Assembly (NCBI GenBank): GCA_032821775.1
Contig: JAVLRN010000001.1
Location: 2,914,001 to 2,978,000 of the forward strand
Source: Sanguinoderma infundibulare
Lineage: Eukaryota; Basidiomycota; Agaricomycetes; Polyporales; Polyporaceae
Length of the DNA stretch: 64,000 nucleotides
Direction: 5' to 3'
Notes under the pieces: model-generated
The model's input: only the letters and a program-made list of their open reading frames with translations
What the model was told of the DNA's origin: nothing
The model's database searches: none
Program-made: the position numbers and the translations under genes
Shown here: positions 34,687 through 45,547 of the stretch, in pieces
Layout of the letters: each line of letters opens with the position of its first letter
How positions within the stretch are numbered: the stretch's first letter is position 1

Positions 34687-36062
34687 CTACATGTCTTCTA
34701 TCATGCAGTCCTCCCACGGACCAATTCTCAGGCTTATTTTACGCTCCTCTGCGATGCGTGCCCATCGCTGTTCTCGCCCTCCCTCTGCCATAATCTGCGC
34801 CCTAAAACATACACAGACGCATTGCGGCGATAAGTCCCTGCGCAGCACCGCATTCTCTATAGAATCACAAAGAGCCCGTTCCTCGTTCTTCAGTGCTACT
34901 GCGTACCAAGCATTAATAACCTGGAGCTTGAAGGTGGCCAACGAAGGCGGCAAAGCGTCTACGAAATTACTGCGGAGTTCGTCCACGGTAACCAAGTGCA
35001 GTGCGAAATATTCGAGGACAGGGAGGTGCTCCAGGCACTGGGTAATCACAGCGCTGGACAGACGGCTGCACCCCAGGAGGACCAGTTTCCGGAGCCCGGT
35101 CCCGCACGCAGCCGCGAGAGATTCGAGGTGGTGGTTACGGATCTCGAAACCCAGGCGGTGCCCGAGCGCGTATGAGAACGACTGGAGGTGGGCGTCCGGG
35201 AAGCACTCGATCACGGTGTGCCTGTCGAAGTAGTGGCCCGTGATGCCGTGGAGGGTAACGTGCCGCAGGGAGGGCATCCGCGCGGCCTCGTGGGCGTCCG
35301 CGCTGGCGAGGATTTCTCCGGAAAGCCGAAGGGAGACCAAGTCGTGCGGGTGGACGGCGTCGAAGATGTCGACGCGCGTTTCGGGGTTGAGATAGAGCTC
35401 GTAGGACGAGAGCGTGGTGGCGTTCCTCGAAGGAAACATGGCGCGCTCGAAACGCAGCCCGAGCCGACGGGATCCTGCGGAGGTGGGGTAGATAGAGTTT
35501 GTGCGCTTGCTCGAAGTGGACGTATGACTTACTGTGCAGGCTCATCGTGCTCTGGAGGTTTATCGGGAGACCCTGGCGGCACTCGAAGACACGCATCCGG
35601 CGGAGGGACGTCATGCGGCTGAGCGCGACGTGCAGGTTCGAGAGCGGCGTATCCGGCTCGCTGTCTTCCTTTTCCTTTGGGGGGGAGAGACGTGCCCGAT
35701 CAGAGGCGTGGCCTTACACAATCGTACACTCTAAATCTCACCTGATCTCTGCTCGCGGACTGGAAGACACGGCCGTCATTGGCGACGTCTGCCCACTCTA
35801 TTTGCGACACGAGCGAAGGCTCGGCGTAGAGCAGGAAGGCGTGTATCTGGTGCTCGTGGAGAAGCGAGACGTAACGGCGGAAAGTGCTTCCCGCCTCTTG
35901 TGAGATCTGGCGGCAAGTGTGAAGGAGGCGGAAGTGCGCATTGGACGGCTGCAGTCTCATGCGAACGTGCTGGTGCTCCGCGAGGACATGGTCGTATATC
36001 TGGAGCCTGAGCTCTGTGGGCAGTTCGGTAAAGGAGGGCATGGCGAAAGTGCAGGGCGGCAT
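34687..36062 (-). CDS. F-box/2EXR-like protein with leucine-rich C-terminal half
   Basis: It starts MPPCTFAMPSFTELPTELRL; the second Met at 36041 is an equally good start. FTELPTELRLQIYDHVLAEH is the F-box-like or 2EXR motif of many fungal proteins, followed by FRLLHTCRQISQEAGSTFRR. One intron follows SASRDQ, and the next exon reads EKEDSEPDTPLSNLHVALSR then MTSLRRMRVFECRQGLPINL. After a second intron the last exon runs SRRLGLRFERAMFPSRN and on through LRR-like text (MPSLRHVTLHGITGHYFDR, LRKLVLLGCSRLSSAVITQC) to EDCMIEDM. It is probably an adaptor or regulatory protein; the substrate is unknown. A TATATAT element lies about 75 bases before the start. Confidence 0.75.
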
Positions 36063-36863
36063 GCTGGCCGAGCAAACCACTTGAGAGAGAGCGAAGGGTG
36101 GGAGGTGAGATGGATCATGTGGTGTAAGTAAGAACCCATATATAGCCGATGCAGGGGGAGAGGTGTGGGCGCCTGTGCGGGTGGCTGAGAAAAGGGAGAG
36201 GGAGAGACGAGCAGCTGGCGACGAGTTCCCTTGCTTCCCGCCTTCGACGCCGTGCGGTTCCCCTCGCCGTCTGCCTGGCCGTTCATGCATGTTCTGCCGC
36301 TCCAGGGTCTCTTTCACCTCCTCGCCGTCTGACCTCCCTCCGGTGCCCGAAGCCCGCGGGGCGTCTCGCGCGACCAGCGGTGCGCGCCGCGCACCCAGTC
36401 GCCAGCCACTAATCACAATAAGGCCTGCACAACGTGGCACCGGAGCCCAGCGTCCAGCCAGCAGCGCACTCTGGCAGGCCGCGTGCAATTGACCTAGCCT
36501 GTTTCCCCTCCGAAGGCTGTCACCAGCACTGGCATTCAGCCTGCCACAGGTCGATCTCCTGGCCTGTGCCACGCAGGGAACCGCCACGACAGGGAACCTC
36601 GCTGTGTGGACAGAGGCTCTCTCGGTCTGTCGACTGCCGTAAGCTGCAACGCCGCGCAACGGCCCGCGGAAGCTTGAACGAGTTACCAACCCGAGCGATA
36701 TTACCCTGTGCCTCTCTGGCGTTACCCTCCTTTCCTTCTCGCGCACTCTCCTTGCATCCCTATTGCCTCCGCTTCTCCTCCCCACATCCGCTTCTATCGC
36801 CCGCTAGCTGCCCTCCTCGCCCACAGGGCACCCTGTCTGCTCTGATACCCATACCCTCTAGCC
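36063..36863. promoter_or_regulatory. Divergent intergenic region, F-box-like gene / orphan protein B
   Basis: 801 bases between divergent starts. A clear TATA element, ATATATA on the plus strand at 36138-36144, suits the minus-strand F-box-like gene. A long pyrimidine-rich tract from about 36705 to 36860 leads into the start of orphan protein B. Open frames inside are GC-biased and unsupported. Confidence 0.5.
36138..36144 (-). promoter_or_regulatory. TATA box of the F-box-like gene
   Basis: On the minus strand this reads TATATAT, 76 bases upstream of the first possible start codon (36062) and 97 upstream of the second (36041). The distance and orientation suit a core promoter. Confidence 0.5.
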
Positions 36864-37403
36864 ATGCCCGGCACCACGCAGTATGAGGTCCTCCTCGACT
36901 TTACCAACGACACCCACGACTGCGCGACCGTCCAGCTCCAGCGGGACTATGGTCGGAATACCGGCGCAATCGTCCTGCTACATCCAGGCGAAAGCGTCAC
37001 GCTTGTACTCGATGCCGGTCAGTGCGAATCCATCGAGCTCGAGGATCCGCGACAAATGAGACGAAGAGGGCTGACAGCCGATATCGCAGGCACGGTGTAC
37101 AAGTATGCGCTCAAGACGCGGACAAGAGTCGCGAACGTAACGTGAGTGCTCTCAGTGGTGCGTGCGGAGATTAACGCACTAATCGCGCTGCGCGGCCTCT
37201 CCCACCGCTTGCGGTCTTTGCTTCCACCCAGTGCGCGAGCATGGCGGGACGTCACCTGTAGCGTGTCGCAGCTGTTTCCCAGCGCCGCGGCGCACTCCGC
37301 GGCCGTCTCCTCCACGTCGTCCGACCCAATACGGCCTGTGCAGGGTATCACGGTCGATCAACTATGGCGAGACATGCGGTTCTGCATATGGAACGATGCA
37401 TAG
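36864..37403 (+). CDS. Orphan small protein B, paralogue of the gene at 29805-30359
   Basis: No family recognised. Three exons: 36864-37017, 37090 to about 37141, and about 37231 to 37403. It starts MPGTTQYEVLLDFTNDTHDC and contains TVQLQRDYGRN, AIVLLHPGESVTLVLDAG and TVYKYALKTRTRVANVT. After a phase-2 intron it reads ARAWRDVTCSVSQLFPSAAA, ending QLWRDMRFCIWNDA. Shared with protein A are MP, NDT, TVQ, RD-G, PGE, TL, GT-Y-YA and W-D-CSVS, with the phase-2 intron at the same alignment position. The first intron (37018-37089) is absent from the paralogue. It is exactly 72 bases and contains no in-frame stop, so its retention would add 24 residues. There is no signal peptide. Function unknown. 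Confidence 0.7.
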
Positions 37404-39952
37404 CGCCAGGTCGTCGATGTGAGTACGAGGGCGTCCGGCAGCAGCAGCAGTGTGTGCTTGGGTCTTGATATGCCGCGCGTGCTTATTGTCTTTGCACAGA
37501 GGCGATCTGTCACAAGGCAGCCTGTTCCTGTCGGATACCATTTCTCTGCGGCGCCGCATAGCGCACGGCCTAGTGCCCAGTGCCAGCCCACGCTCCTGCC
37601 TAGCCACAGGCCGAGGCACGCGCAGAGGAGCAATCTTGAGCGGAGGTGAGGAAACGGGTGCTGCGATCGCGAGCGATCGTGAGGGGACTCAGACTCTCGA
37701 ACGGTGTATTACATTATTAGTCCCTACTGTCTCCATGGGTTGTAATTGTTGCGGAACTCCCCGCCTTGCCGTAGTCGAGCGCAGGCTATTGTATGTGTAA
37801 GATTTGATAACGAACAGCCAAAGATGGCCCTGGACGTTCGGCTTGTGGCGAGATCATCGTAACTGCAACGCTCGTTCCGCATGTATCATGCATTGCGACG
37901 TCGGGCGAGGCCGGGGGACAGCCTGAAAGAAACGGGGAAAGTCTGCGGCGTTATGTGGGGACTGATAACACTCGCACAAAGTTACAACGCCTGTTACTCG
38001 TGTTTGCCGTGAGGCCCGAGCTCGGTTCACCGCTCTGCGGGCCACAGTGCGCATCGCCATGATATTGGAAGGTACGGCTGGGAATGCCGGGAATCCTCGA
38101 GGTACAGAATCGTCACAAGGCCCTTACCGTTCTCACAGCTCGGGAGGGGATGTCCTAGAGAGACCGGAGGACGTCTAGACGAGGCTATAACGAGAGGCGC
38201 GTCCGCCGGTACCGAGCGCAAAATGAAAGGCTTCCCGCTCCGAGCACTTATGGACGAGATAAAGCGGGATCGTCGCGGGTCCACATCACAGCCTTGACTG
38301 CGCATTCAGGATCTTAGATGCCTATGACCCGTACGCCCAACCGCACTAGCCAGAGCCTACAGCAGCGAGCATCGAGACGATCGTGACCAAGAGCTGCCAT
38401 ACAGGTGACCCACGATTTCACCTGCATGGCGCAAGCTCTTCTCAGTCTATTCCTGCAGCATGAGTCTGGATGGCCGACGGGCTCTTTCTTTCCACGAACG
38501 TCGACGTACCTTTGCCTTGTCCGATCCTTTCAGCTGCCCAGAACAGCGTCGGGGCCGGACCGACGTGGTTAGAGTGGGGCGAGAGCAGCAGGATATGAAT
38601 ACATGAGAGCACAGGGAATAAGACGCGCTTTCTATGGCGGCTCGGGGTGTCATGTGCGGAGGCTCCAGAATTGGAGGTCGTCTATAAGAACGACGTCAGC
38701 CCGGGTCCCGTGTGACAACCTTCCTTTGCCGGAAGCTTAACATTTAGCGGATACAGTTTGGAGATACTTCACGATAAGCGAGGAGATCGGATGTGCGTGT
38801 CGGGTAATGTCGTATCTTGAGTGGTGTCGATCGCGGGTAGAGGCTGCAGGGAGGACAGGGTGTGGGCGCACAGACCGCTTGTGGCTTTCAAAGCCCGGCC
38901 TGAGAAGCAAAGTTCGCTTTGTATGTACTGTCTCTTGACTGTGAGAGAAGGACAGGTCATTCGACCCTGGTTCTGACGAATGAATTGCTAGTAGTCGGCA
39001 TTCAAACCCTTGCGGACAGCGAAGAGTGCTGCCAACGGGAAAGCCATGTATGGCTCATGATTGTTGAATGGAGTCAGAACGAAGTCAGTAATATAAAGTA
39101 AATCGATATTCGGAATCGTACGCACCTTTACGGTTGTTTTTCAGCGGTTTCAAGATGGCTACGCATCCTTTTCGTCAGCGAATGTGGATTAACGGTTCCT
39201 GACCGGCTTGAGGTCGACGTCCAGCACAAAGTTGCCAGGCTCACAATGCCGATATTAGTATGACGTCAAGCGTCGCTGCCGTCGGTCGAGCCTGTTAAAG
39301 GTGGATTATCAACAAAATAGACAAAGATATAGAGCTGTGCGCAAGTTACTCGTTGCGTACACAAGGTGCTTCGTGCCTTGTGCTGCATAGTAATACAATG
39401 AGATTCGTGAGGTGATGGGAACATTGAAGGGTCAGTTCAACCAATGATCGTCTAAGCGCCCATGTTCCGCCAGTAACACTACGTACTTACCGCAAAACCC
39501 CGCACAAGTACAAGGAGTCCCATCAGGGTCCAATCTGTACTTTTGCATCCGAGAGATGATGTCTACTTTGTGAGTATGCTGTGAATTAAAACCATCTCCT
39601 AGCTCGAGCGGCGGCACCTTTGGTTGGCGGTCTCTCTTACGTCGTGACCGCCCGCAAACAAACTTGGACTACTTATAGCACTCCAGTCGCAGCCTCTATC
39701 AATGCTTCCCCAGGCCTGAAGACCTCGACCTTTAATCAATGTTCGAGGATTATCACGGTCCACGTGACACGAGACGCGTCGCGTCGCGTGATGTCATGCT
39801 GCTGAGCCCTGGTGGAACCAAGTGCCGTCATGAACCGCTCGCTCATCGGTATCCAGGAAGTGGACCAAGAGATAACCTGTAAGTTCAGCTTCATGTGCTC
39901 CCAGCTCGCCCCACAGTGCTCAACTCTACTCTCGACCCGACCCGACGACACC
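37404..39952. other. Gene-poor stretch
   Basis: About 2.5 kb without a supported gene. Open frames are short and on both strands. The only one with any splice support is a possible short peptide on the minus strand, 39309-39548 (see findings). Near 39762 a CACGTG and an ACGCGT core lie close together (CCACGTGACACGAGACGCGT), upstream of the ADH pseudogene and possibly part of its old promoter. Confidence 0.5.
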
Positions 39953-40570
39953 ATGCAAACAGCGGCAAACGCCGCGCAGACTGTCAGTCTCCCTATCCGC
40001 TCTGGATCTCACACAGGCTTCTCACTCTTGCTCATCAATTTCCTTCATAGGAAATGGGAGTATTCCCTACCACGGTGCATCCCGAGTATAAGGTCCGTCC
40101 AGATGGCTCAACCATGAAGGCCCTCGCGTGATTCGGCATTCGCGACGTCCGCCTCATCGACGCTCCCATCCCCGACATTTCCGAGCCGGACGACCTCATG
40201 GTCACCGGCACGACCATCTGCGGGTACGACCTCCCTCTCTTCAATGCGGAGGTCGTCGCTCTCCAGAAGGGTGACATTCTAGGCCAGGGAAGGAGATCTT
40301 GTACGACCTCATTATCCCTGGAAATTTCGATCCTACATTCTAAGTCGGCCTTCTCGAAGGATTGTTGCGTGGAATGCGCTCACATCTCTACCTCTCTACC
40401 TCCCTCGTAGCATGATCTCCCATCGCGCCCCCATTGACGATTTCCCCAAGTTGTGCCTTCGACAAGCGTGAAGGAGGGGTTGAGAAAGTCTTCGTCGAGA
40501 ACAAGTTCTCCAACCTGCCGTCTCCCAGATGCTCTGGATTACGCGCGTGGACGAGTGGGCGTTGGTCTAG
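39953..40570 (+). pseudogene. Zinc-dependent alcohol dehydrogenase pseudogene, internally deleted
   Basis: Remnant of a medium-chain, zinc-binding alcohol/formaldehyde dehydrogenase-like gene. Exon 1 (MQTAANAAQT, 39953-39982) and a still recognisable GT-AG intron (39983-40050) lead to EMGVFPTTVHPEYK and STMKALA. A TGA at 40129-40131 then interrupts the usual start of the family domain, which continues FGIRDVRLIDAPIPDISEPD, TGTTICGYDLPLFNAEVVAL and QKGDILGQG. The catalytic GHE motif and the whole nucleotide-binding core are missing. The C-terminal end resumes as FDPTF, then MISHRAPIDDFPKL, AFDKREGGVEKVFVENKFSN and RVDEWALV in different frames. At least one stop, several frameshifts and a deletion of most of the gene make it non-functional. 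The retained intron shows it decayed in place rather than by retroposition. Confidence 0.85.
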
Positions 40571-40925
40571 CTATTTCGAAGACGCTTTTCGACGGTGCGA
40601 TGCGCGCCGGAAGTGAGAAGAGCTCTGTTACGGCAGTTTGATTAAGTACATACGCACGTGATCGCTAATATGTATGCATCATTTATGCCTCGGTTCTTTT
40701 TTTGATTCCCCTCGTCCAAATAACGAACGCGGAGGCAGTTACGACGGCCGCGCCCGAGACTGGAACTTGAAACGTGCGTCGGCAGTCGTCCGATCGCCTC
40801 CATGCGGGAAGTAAACGTCACCGAGAAGCCCCTGATCACTAGTGTCAACCATCGGTTCTGTGCATATAAGACACGGCAGCTTTGGTGAACGCCCACGGAT
40901 TGGCTTTCGGACCACACCTTGCAGC
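40571..40925. other. Intergenic, promoter of the AIM6-like gene
   Basis: 355 bases between the ADH pseudogene and the AIM6-like start. It contains the TATA element listed separately and no further gene. Confidence 0.5.
40865..40870 (+). promoter_or_regulatory. TATA box of the AIM6-like gene
   Basis: TATAAG within GTGCATATAAGACACGG, 56 bases upstream of the start codon at 40926, at the right distance for a short fungal leader. Confidence 0.5.
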
Positions 40926-42204
40926 ATGAAGCTCGATTCTTCACGGCGTCTTCTGGCGCTCCTCGCGGGCTTGGTCCTGGTGCAGGCGAAGGCTACTGTG
41001 GATCAGGCGATCGCGTCCCTGGAGGACTCCAACTCGACACTTCTGCTGTACCCGACGCAGTTCACGCAGAACATTGTGCCCAAGCAGATCCACTCGCACA
41101 ACGACTGTGAGTACGCCTTCGCTTGTCGCGAGTGGGCCTGCCCTCACCGCTTGTCGGACGGCTGGTGCTAATGCGTCCATGTGACCCGAACCGGCGACTT
41201 CCTGATGCGCGACGGAATCTGGATGCAAAATATGGATGGAAAGATTGGCGGGACGTCCCATTGTTGACCGCCTTGAGCTATGGCGTGTCGAGCGTCGAGG
41301 CGGACGTCTACCTGTTCAACGGGACGCTGTATGTAAGTGGCTGGCTCTTCAATTCGGGATGGGACTGAAAAAACGTGCGAGAGGGAAGTACTCACCCAGG
41401 TCGCACAGGTTGGACACGAGACACAGGCCCTGACCAAGGACCGTACCTTCGACGCTCTCTACATCCAGCCTCTCCTCCAAATCCTGCATAATGCGAACCA
41501 CCAATCGGCCTTTACTGGGAACAACGCCGGTGTTAAGTGAGCGCCAATGACCTCCATGAGATGGCTGAAAGCTCACCTTCTCATCACCCCGCCTACAGCG
41601 GAGTGTTCGACATGGATGGCGGCGCCCCTCTGCAGCTCTTAGTCGAAATCAAGGATGACGGTCCAACGTAAGCATTCTAATCGTTTCCTTCGTCCACGAC
41701 TCGCCAAACATCTAACGTGCCCGGTCCGTCCACAGGACTTTGCCCTTCATCGTCCAAGCCTTGCAACCCCTTCGCGAAAAGGGATATCTTACGACCTTCG
41801 CCAACGGTACCCTGACCCAGTCGGTCGTAACTGCCGTCGGCACCGGGAACACGCCCCTCGCAGGCGTGAAGGCGCTTGAGCCCCGCGACTTCTTCTACGA
41901 CGGACCGCTCACGCAGCTTAACGACCCGTCCTTGAATACGACGTTCGACGCCACAATTTCGCCCATGGCGTCGACCGACTGGGCTTCGGCCGTTGGCTGG
42001 GATGGGCTGAACAACATCAGCAATGCACAGCTCGCGAATCTGACGCGGTATGTGGGGGAGGCGCACGCGCTCGGGATCAAGGCGCGGTTCTGGGATTTAC
42101 CAGGGTGGCCGATCCATGCGCGCGACGCGGTGTGGAAGGTGTTGGTGGAGAACGGCGTGGATTGGCTTAACGCAGATGATTTGGAGGCGGCGAGCTCGTT
42201 CTGA
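40926..42204 (+). CDS. AIM6: AIM6-like PLC/GDPD-type TIM-barrel protein, secretory
   Basis: It starts MKLDSSRRLLALLAGLVLVQ, a signal peptide. QIHSHNDYWRDVPLLTALSY and GVSSVEADVYLFNGTLYVGH form the first part of a PLC-like phosphodiesterase barrel: HSHNDY matches the HAHNDY-type active-site His motif and VEADV the metal-binding acidic motif. Later blocks are LLVEIKDDGPTTLPFIVQAL, the second EIKDDG-type motif, and KARFWDLPGWPIHARDAVWK and NADDLEAASSF at the C-terminus. Five exons. It belongs to the fungal family of yeast AIM6. The substrate is not established; the motifs suggest phosphodiester hydrolysis. The catalytic residues of the class look present, so it is probably an active enzyme in the secretory pathway or outside the cell. 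Confidence 0.85.
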
Positions 42205-42336
42205 AGCTTTGTATCGACTCTGCAGAGTCATTCGAAAATCATACCCAGACCATGCTGACATCTAGTCCAACACGCAAGCAGGGATCTATGGTGAAACGAG
42301 AGAGAAGAGGCGTACCCCGAAATTAGTATTAGACAA

Positions 42337-43379
42337 TCATAGCTCAGCCCATGCAGTCTTGTCTACCCCGAGTTTCTGGCGCTCGACCATGAATCTTGGA
42401 TTCCAGGTACGCCGGGATTCCCTCCCCAGCGCACCCTTGGCGAGATGGAGCGTACTTCGCAAACCGCCAGGGGGTGTTTGCCCGGCCCTCAAGTGGAGGC
42501 CGTCAAATGTCGTGGCGCCCTTGACCTTCTTGTCCTTTTGCTCTCGCTTGGCCGCGATGTTCTCCTTGAGCGCAAGGGGTTGTGCCAGCAAGGTGTCCTA
42601 AACCAAAAGGGTTCGCGATGACAGGATATATGTGGAGAACAGACGGGACGTACGACGTGATCCTCAGCCAACCTGCTCAGCTCCGCGACACCCTCACTAC
42701 CCCGGTACTTGAGGACCTTCTGGAGGTTCGCTCTCGTCACCCGACGTAGCTGACCTCGCTTTTCAACTGGGACCTCCCGCTCTCGCTCGATGACCTCGTC
42801 CACCTCCGGGATGCCCGAAGCCACGACGGCCTTGGGACCTTGTTGGCCAACCTTCTTCCCCAACAGCTCCCACCCGACAGCGCGAGCGGTCATTGCGAAG
42901 CGAAGGTCCCTCGGGTTGTCGACGAGCTCAAGGATAGCGTGGGGCGCGTTGTCACCTGGCCGGTTGCCAAACTTGTGTATCCTCGTGTACCCCCCAGGCC
43001 GCTCCGCGTAGCGTTTTGCTAGATCCGTGAAGACTTTGGGGACTTGAGACTGGTCAAGGAGGAAACCCGTGGCTTTGCGGAACGCAGGTATGTCGCCCTT
43101 CTTGCCCAAGGTAATGAGCTGAGAGTGAACTGTTAGGAACTTCGTACCATCTGCCGCGAGAGTTGAACCAGACCTTCTCAGCTAGCCTAGCCGTATCCTT
43201 CGCTTTGGGCAAGGTGGTCTTGATCTGTTCATGCTGAATGAGGGACGTGACGAGGTTCCTAGAAAACATGAGGATGAGGCAAAACATGACAAGAGGGACT
43301 ACGCAAGTACACACCTCAACATAAGCATCCTATGTGAGGATGTCCTCGAGAACTTGCGGAATGCGACCCCATGCTTCAT
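42337..43379 (-). CDS. MRPL8: Mitochondrial ribosomal protein bL17m
   Basis: Large-subunit mitoribosomal protein. Exon 1 [20 protein letters not shown] and exon 2 [20 protein letters not shown] together form the highly conserved bL17 N-terminus, which binds rRNA directly, so there is no separate presequence. Then come [14 protein letters not shown] text ([20 protein letters not shown]), [20 protein letters not shown] and the family segment [20 protein letters not shown], followed by ILELVDN. A fungal C-terminal extension ([38 protein letters not shown]) ends DKTAWAEL. Four exons. The start at 43379 is fixed by the conserved MKHG. Length is greater than bacterial L17, as in other fungi. Confidence 0.93.
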
Positions 43380-44147
43380 CGTCGTCGCTCACAGCGGTCG
43401 AGAATGGGCGTCTGCACGTCCCCTCTGCTGTTCTCCCAAAGCGCCCGCGCGAAGCGGCCATCAACGGACTGCAACGGAGCTTAAAATCAAATCTGCCGCG
43501 GAGCTCGAGAGCGACTTCGTAAGTGGGATTCCCAGAGTGGCATTCACCTTGAGCGACCGTCCAGCTTGAACGTCGGCGTACCACCCCGGACGCCAGATGC
43601 GCAGTACAGCGACGCGTAAAGCCCCAAGTACATCCCATCATGCATGTGTCCCTCTACAGTACACTGTCTGACCATATCATGTGTCTAATGCAGCTCATGT
43701 CTCTGGGAACTGGTACTAGTAGTACTAATAATACATAAGTAGTCTCGGTACTAATAGGTAGTCTCATCTTGCTCATGATAGCGCGATTTCGTAAGGTCCA
43801 CTGGAAGTCTGTTTGAGAGATAACCTTAAGCCAGCCATTGGATGCTATGAGGTGCTGTGCTACCCACTGGGCCTTGGCTAGCCGGCCGAATGTTTGCGCG
43901 AGGAAGGCAAAGGCGTACATAAGTACTCATTGAATTCGAGGCCAGCCTGACAGGGTCTCCGAAGGTAATATCAGTTGTGCCCAGAGAGAGCACGAGTCGG
44001 CGGGCCCGACCCGGTTCGAAACATTGCCCTGAAAGCTTGAACTTTGTGATTAATGATTGTCGATCCTCTAACGGAAACCACGTGTCTAGACCGCCCTCTC
44101 CCCCACACTTCCCCTCTATTCTGCGCCAGGGACAGCCACGTATGTCG
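43380..44147. other. Intergenic, or partly 3' part of the SMP-30 gene
   Basis: About 770 bases between bL17m and the conservative stop of the SMP-30 gene. If an intron starting at the GTGAGT near 44177 is spliced, the SMP-30 coding region would extend into this stretch. It contains imperfect copies of GTACTAATA/AGTACTAAT near 43715-43760 and otherwise nothing recognisable. Confidence 0.4.
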
Positions 44148-45547
44148 CTAACCCGCAAACCCGAACCTCCACTCACCGCCCGTGAACTGGCCCGATAAGT
44201 CGACCACGAACAGGTTGCCAGAATCCGGGAAGGACGACTGTCGGCTCGCGTCGCCCCCACACGCCCCACAGTGCGCCGTGGTCACGTACAGCTGGTCGTT
44301 GTCCGGGCCTGCTCACGCGCGGATGGGTGATGACAAAGTCAGCACAAGGCGTTGCGTAAGGGATTGCGAAACCCCAGCCGGATCCCTACTTACCGCCGAA
44401 GGTGCACGCCGTGACGTTCAATGCCGTGGGGAAGACGACTTCTAGATCCATCTCCCCGTCCCTGGTGTACCTGATAATCCGCGAACCGCCCCAGCTGCAC
44501 GAGACGGTCACACAAAGGGGAGGGGCAGCGCGATTATCAGTATGCGCATCTTCCACGAGTGCTGCTAGAGAAGGACAAACCGAGCCGACCACACCCCGCC
44601 GTCCTTATCGATGCAGAGCCCATCGGGATAGGTTCCCTCGGGCAGGCCTTGTGACAGTGCATCGACGAAGTCGCGCTGGCCGGCGACCTTGCCGTCTTCA
44701 TAATCAAACGCGTATATCTTGTTCTTGAATGAATCGGTAAATAGCCTAAAGTCAGTGGTACCTATCTCAGATTCGGGGACCCCCGTCGCGGCAGAAGAAA
44801 TGGGTGCCCACATGGTTTTGCCCCCATCTGTCCAGCCCAGACCGTTGCTGTCCTGGATGTGAAGGTCAGCCGGAAAACATGGGTTGAGGGACACTAGGAA
44901 TCGCTTGCCGTGAATGGCCCGGGGTCGAGCACCTCGCACACATCACGCTCCGGGTCATATATGTAGAGCTGACCCGGCAGGTCACGCTCTGCGTTGTACA
45001 AGGTTCCCGCAACAAAACGTCCACGCTGGTCGCAGGCTCCGTCATTGAACCGGGTGTACGGCAGGAGGCCCTCTGGGATTGGTTGGCTCAGGTATCTGAG
45101 GCCCGACCCTCCTTCGATAAGAGCAAACCCATGCCCCGTGGCACATGCCAGCTGCGAAGACATTCCCCAGGTCAACGATGGCGACACCCAAACGCGAAAG
45201 GCAAGAGTATCTTACACCCTTGTCATTTTGTCTGAGAGCGAGACAGGTTATTGGAACGTCGAACTGCTCACTTGTGAGCTCTTCCGATGCGACGTTGTAA
45301 TGGTGAACCTGTACAAGTCAAAGCGTCAACGCCAGATAGAGCACGTCGCAACGAGCAAATCGCACTTTGTTTTGCTCAATATCGATGAAGTGTAGCGTTG
45401 AGGTCCTTGGATCGTACAGTGGCCCTATTGTGCCATCAAGTGATCGACAAGTGACGCCTGGTGACAAAATGAGCACGGGATACCTTCACCCAAGCTACAA
45501 TTCGTTCTGAGTAGTGGCTTGTCAACAACGATGCGCCGAAGGGTCAT
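44148..45547 (-). CDS. SMP-30/gluconolactonase/LRE-family beta-propeller enzyme
   Basis: Six-bladed propeller lactonase family (regucalcin-like), calcium- or zinc-dependent, probably acting on sugar lactones; cytosolic. It starts MTLRRIVVDKPLLRTNCSLG, whose GEG (after joining GEG/PLYDPRTSTLHFID) carries the first metal Glu. Further motifs are RFNDGACDQRGRFVAGTL, the family's NDG signature, the Asn of DSNGLGWTDGG and the Asp of YPDGLCIDKDGGVWSA. Then come SWGGSRIIRYTRDGEMDLEV, TACTFGG and LYVTTAHCGACGG. All four usual metal-site residues appear present. The reading ends at the stop 44148-44150 (FTGGEWRFGFAG). A possible last intron would replace that tail; see findings. The start at 45547 is the first ATG in frame. 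Confidence 0.85.

Noticed and set aside
44000..44020. GGTTCGAA motif as a tRNA B box
   Set aside because: No matching A box, acceptor stem or anticodon arm lies at tRNA spacing; the same holds for similar motifs near 26977 and 50133.
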